64,000 bases of DNA, taken from Escarpia spicata (Eukaryota; Annelida; Polychaeta; Sabellida; Siboglinidae). The notes under the pieces are model-generated. The model saw only the letters and a program-made list of their open reading frames with translations. It searched no databases and was not told the DNA's origin. A program made the position numbers and the translations under genes. Below are positions 62,911-64,000 of this stretch, one piece after another (position 1 is the stretch's first letter; every line of letters begins with the position of its first letter). The DNA lies in the NCBI GenBank assembly GCA_963995525.1, contig OZ023209.1:32484199-32548198 (forward strand), read 5' to 3'.

Positions 62911-64000
62911 GTAGGCTTGCTAAATGATGTAGTTTTAGCCGCAGTCACTGTGTCCTAGGAAGGCTTTGAGTCTGCGACAGGTGGTTTGATTTCAGTCAGT
63001 TTTCTTGGGTGTAGTAGTATAGTGGTATTGTCTTCCCAAGTAGTCAGAATTTACTTTAGTTGTCAAGTTAGAAAGAACAAAAATTCTCCAAGAAACGTGT
63101 CTGATTTGAACATTTCAGGGTGAGTAGCATGTTTACGTTGCATTCTTAGGGAATGTAATTTTACACGTGTAAATGATATGTACATCACGTGATCATGTGA
63201 AAGTCTAACCTCGATAGACTCTGTCCACGGGTATTAAATATTTTCAGCAGCACAGAATGCCAATGTTGACATTTTTAAACACATTATGTTTAAAGTATAC
63301 AATATAGAATAAATACAGTTTTTACTGTATATTGTATTGTTTGCGTTAGATGCACAATATATAGGCTTTGGAGCGCATCAGATATTTTCTCATAAGACAT
63401 AAGTAGCACAGGTTGTCTGGGGTTAGTGAACTCACATATTGCATGCACTTGACGCATGTGTGACGCTATGCCCGAAAACACTTGACGCATGTGTGACGCT
63501 ATGCCCGAAAACACTTGACGCATGTGTGACGCTATGCCCGAAAACACTTGACGCATGTGTGACGCTCTGCCCGAAAACACTTGACGCATGTGTGACGCTA
63601 TGCCCGAAAACACTTGACGCATGTGTGACGCTGTGCCCGAAAACACTTGACGCATGTGTGACGCTCTGCCCGAAAACACTTGACGCATGTGTGACGCTAT
63701 GCCCGAAAACACTTGACGCATGTGTGACGCTCTGCCCGAAAACACTTGATGCATGTGTGACGCTCTGCCCGAAAACACTTGACGCATGTGTGACGCTATG
63801 CCCGAAAACACTTGACGCATGTGTGACGCTATGCCCGAAAACACTTGACGCATGTGTGACGCTATGCCCGAAAACACTTGACGCATGTGTGACGCTATGC
63901 CCGAAAACACTTGGCAGAGACAGATTCTACCCAGATGCTGAACCAACAAGAGACCCGACAAGAATGCACGATTCAAGGCAGGCAACATCATATCTTGAAA
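62911..64000. other. PEPCK intron after coding exon 10, open at the edge
   Basis: Starts at the GTAGGC donor and runs off-window. It contains the 33-bp array at 63446-63912. The missing PEPCK 3' exons are to the right. Confidence 0.6.
63446..63912. repeat. 33-bp minisatellite, 14 copies
   Basis: Fourteen near-perfect 33-bp units (begin ACTTGACGCATGTGTGACGC), differing mainly at one position (CTATGC/CTCTGC/CTGTGC). Each unit carries three ACGC/TGACG motifs. The minus-strand ORF with an 11-residue period exists because 33 is a multiple of 3; no sign that it is a gene. Confidence 0.97.

Noticed and set aside
63290..63991. 233-residue minus-strand ORF with an 11-residue period
   Set aside because: It is the 33-bp minisatellite read in one frame, inside a PEPCK intron. 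No start context, splice or homology support.

Overview
The window is animal nuclear DNA: genes are split by GT-AG introns, introns and spacers are AT-rich, and there is a dense mix of LINEs, tRNA-derived SINEs, cut-and-paste DNA transposons and micro/minisatellites, plus one 200-base assembly gap (25850-26049). Protein and repeat style suggest a lophotrochozoan invertebrate, most likely a mollusc. That is an inference; no species is claimed.

Three host genes can be built exon by exon with matching splice phases. (1) 3289-7407, plus strand: a five-exon Canopy-family (CNPY1/2-like) saposin-fold ER protein of 254 residues. (2) 13706-19559, minus strand: a five-exon lysine-rich protein of about 496 residues that I do not recognise, with a cysteine cluster at its C-terminus. 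(3) 48990-62910, plus strand: ten coding exons (519 codons) of GTP-dependent phosphoenolpyruvate carboxykinase, the gluconeogenic enzyme. Its last roughly 100 residues lie beyond the window. Its start codon sits in an internal exon, so a non-coding first exon must lie upstream.

Layout: 1-1765 holds a Ty3/Gypsy gag-pol piece and a LINE scrap. 3.3-7.4 kb is the Canopy gene. 8.0-12.2 kb has a hAT-like element and a jockey/CR1-like LINE. 13.7-19.8 kb is the unrecognised gene, with a LINE, a SINE and a MITE in its introns. 20-27.7 kb is microsatellites, MITEs, a 760-bp purine tract and the gap. 28.06-30.67 kb is a dead LINE bracketed by a perfect 13-bp target-site duplication. 32.3-33.5 kb has LINE ends and CA repeats. 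34-36.8 kb is sparse, with a possible upstream promoter. 36.8-44.05 kb is a large decayed THAP-type DNA transposon with long inverted repeats. 45.6-46.0 kb is a fresh tandem duplication. From 49 kb on is PEPCK, whose introns carry seven minisatellite or tandem arrays, a piggyBac element inside a LINE, SINE and MITE copies.

The three genes do not form an obvious functional unit. The most distinctive signals are nested transposons with readable ends, several minisatellites that run up to splice acceptors, and the unrecognised gene. I saw no CRISPR array, prokaryotic operon or evident new defence system.
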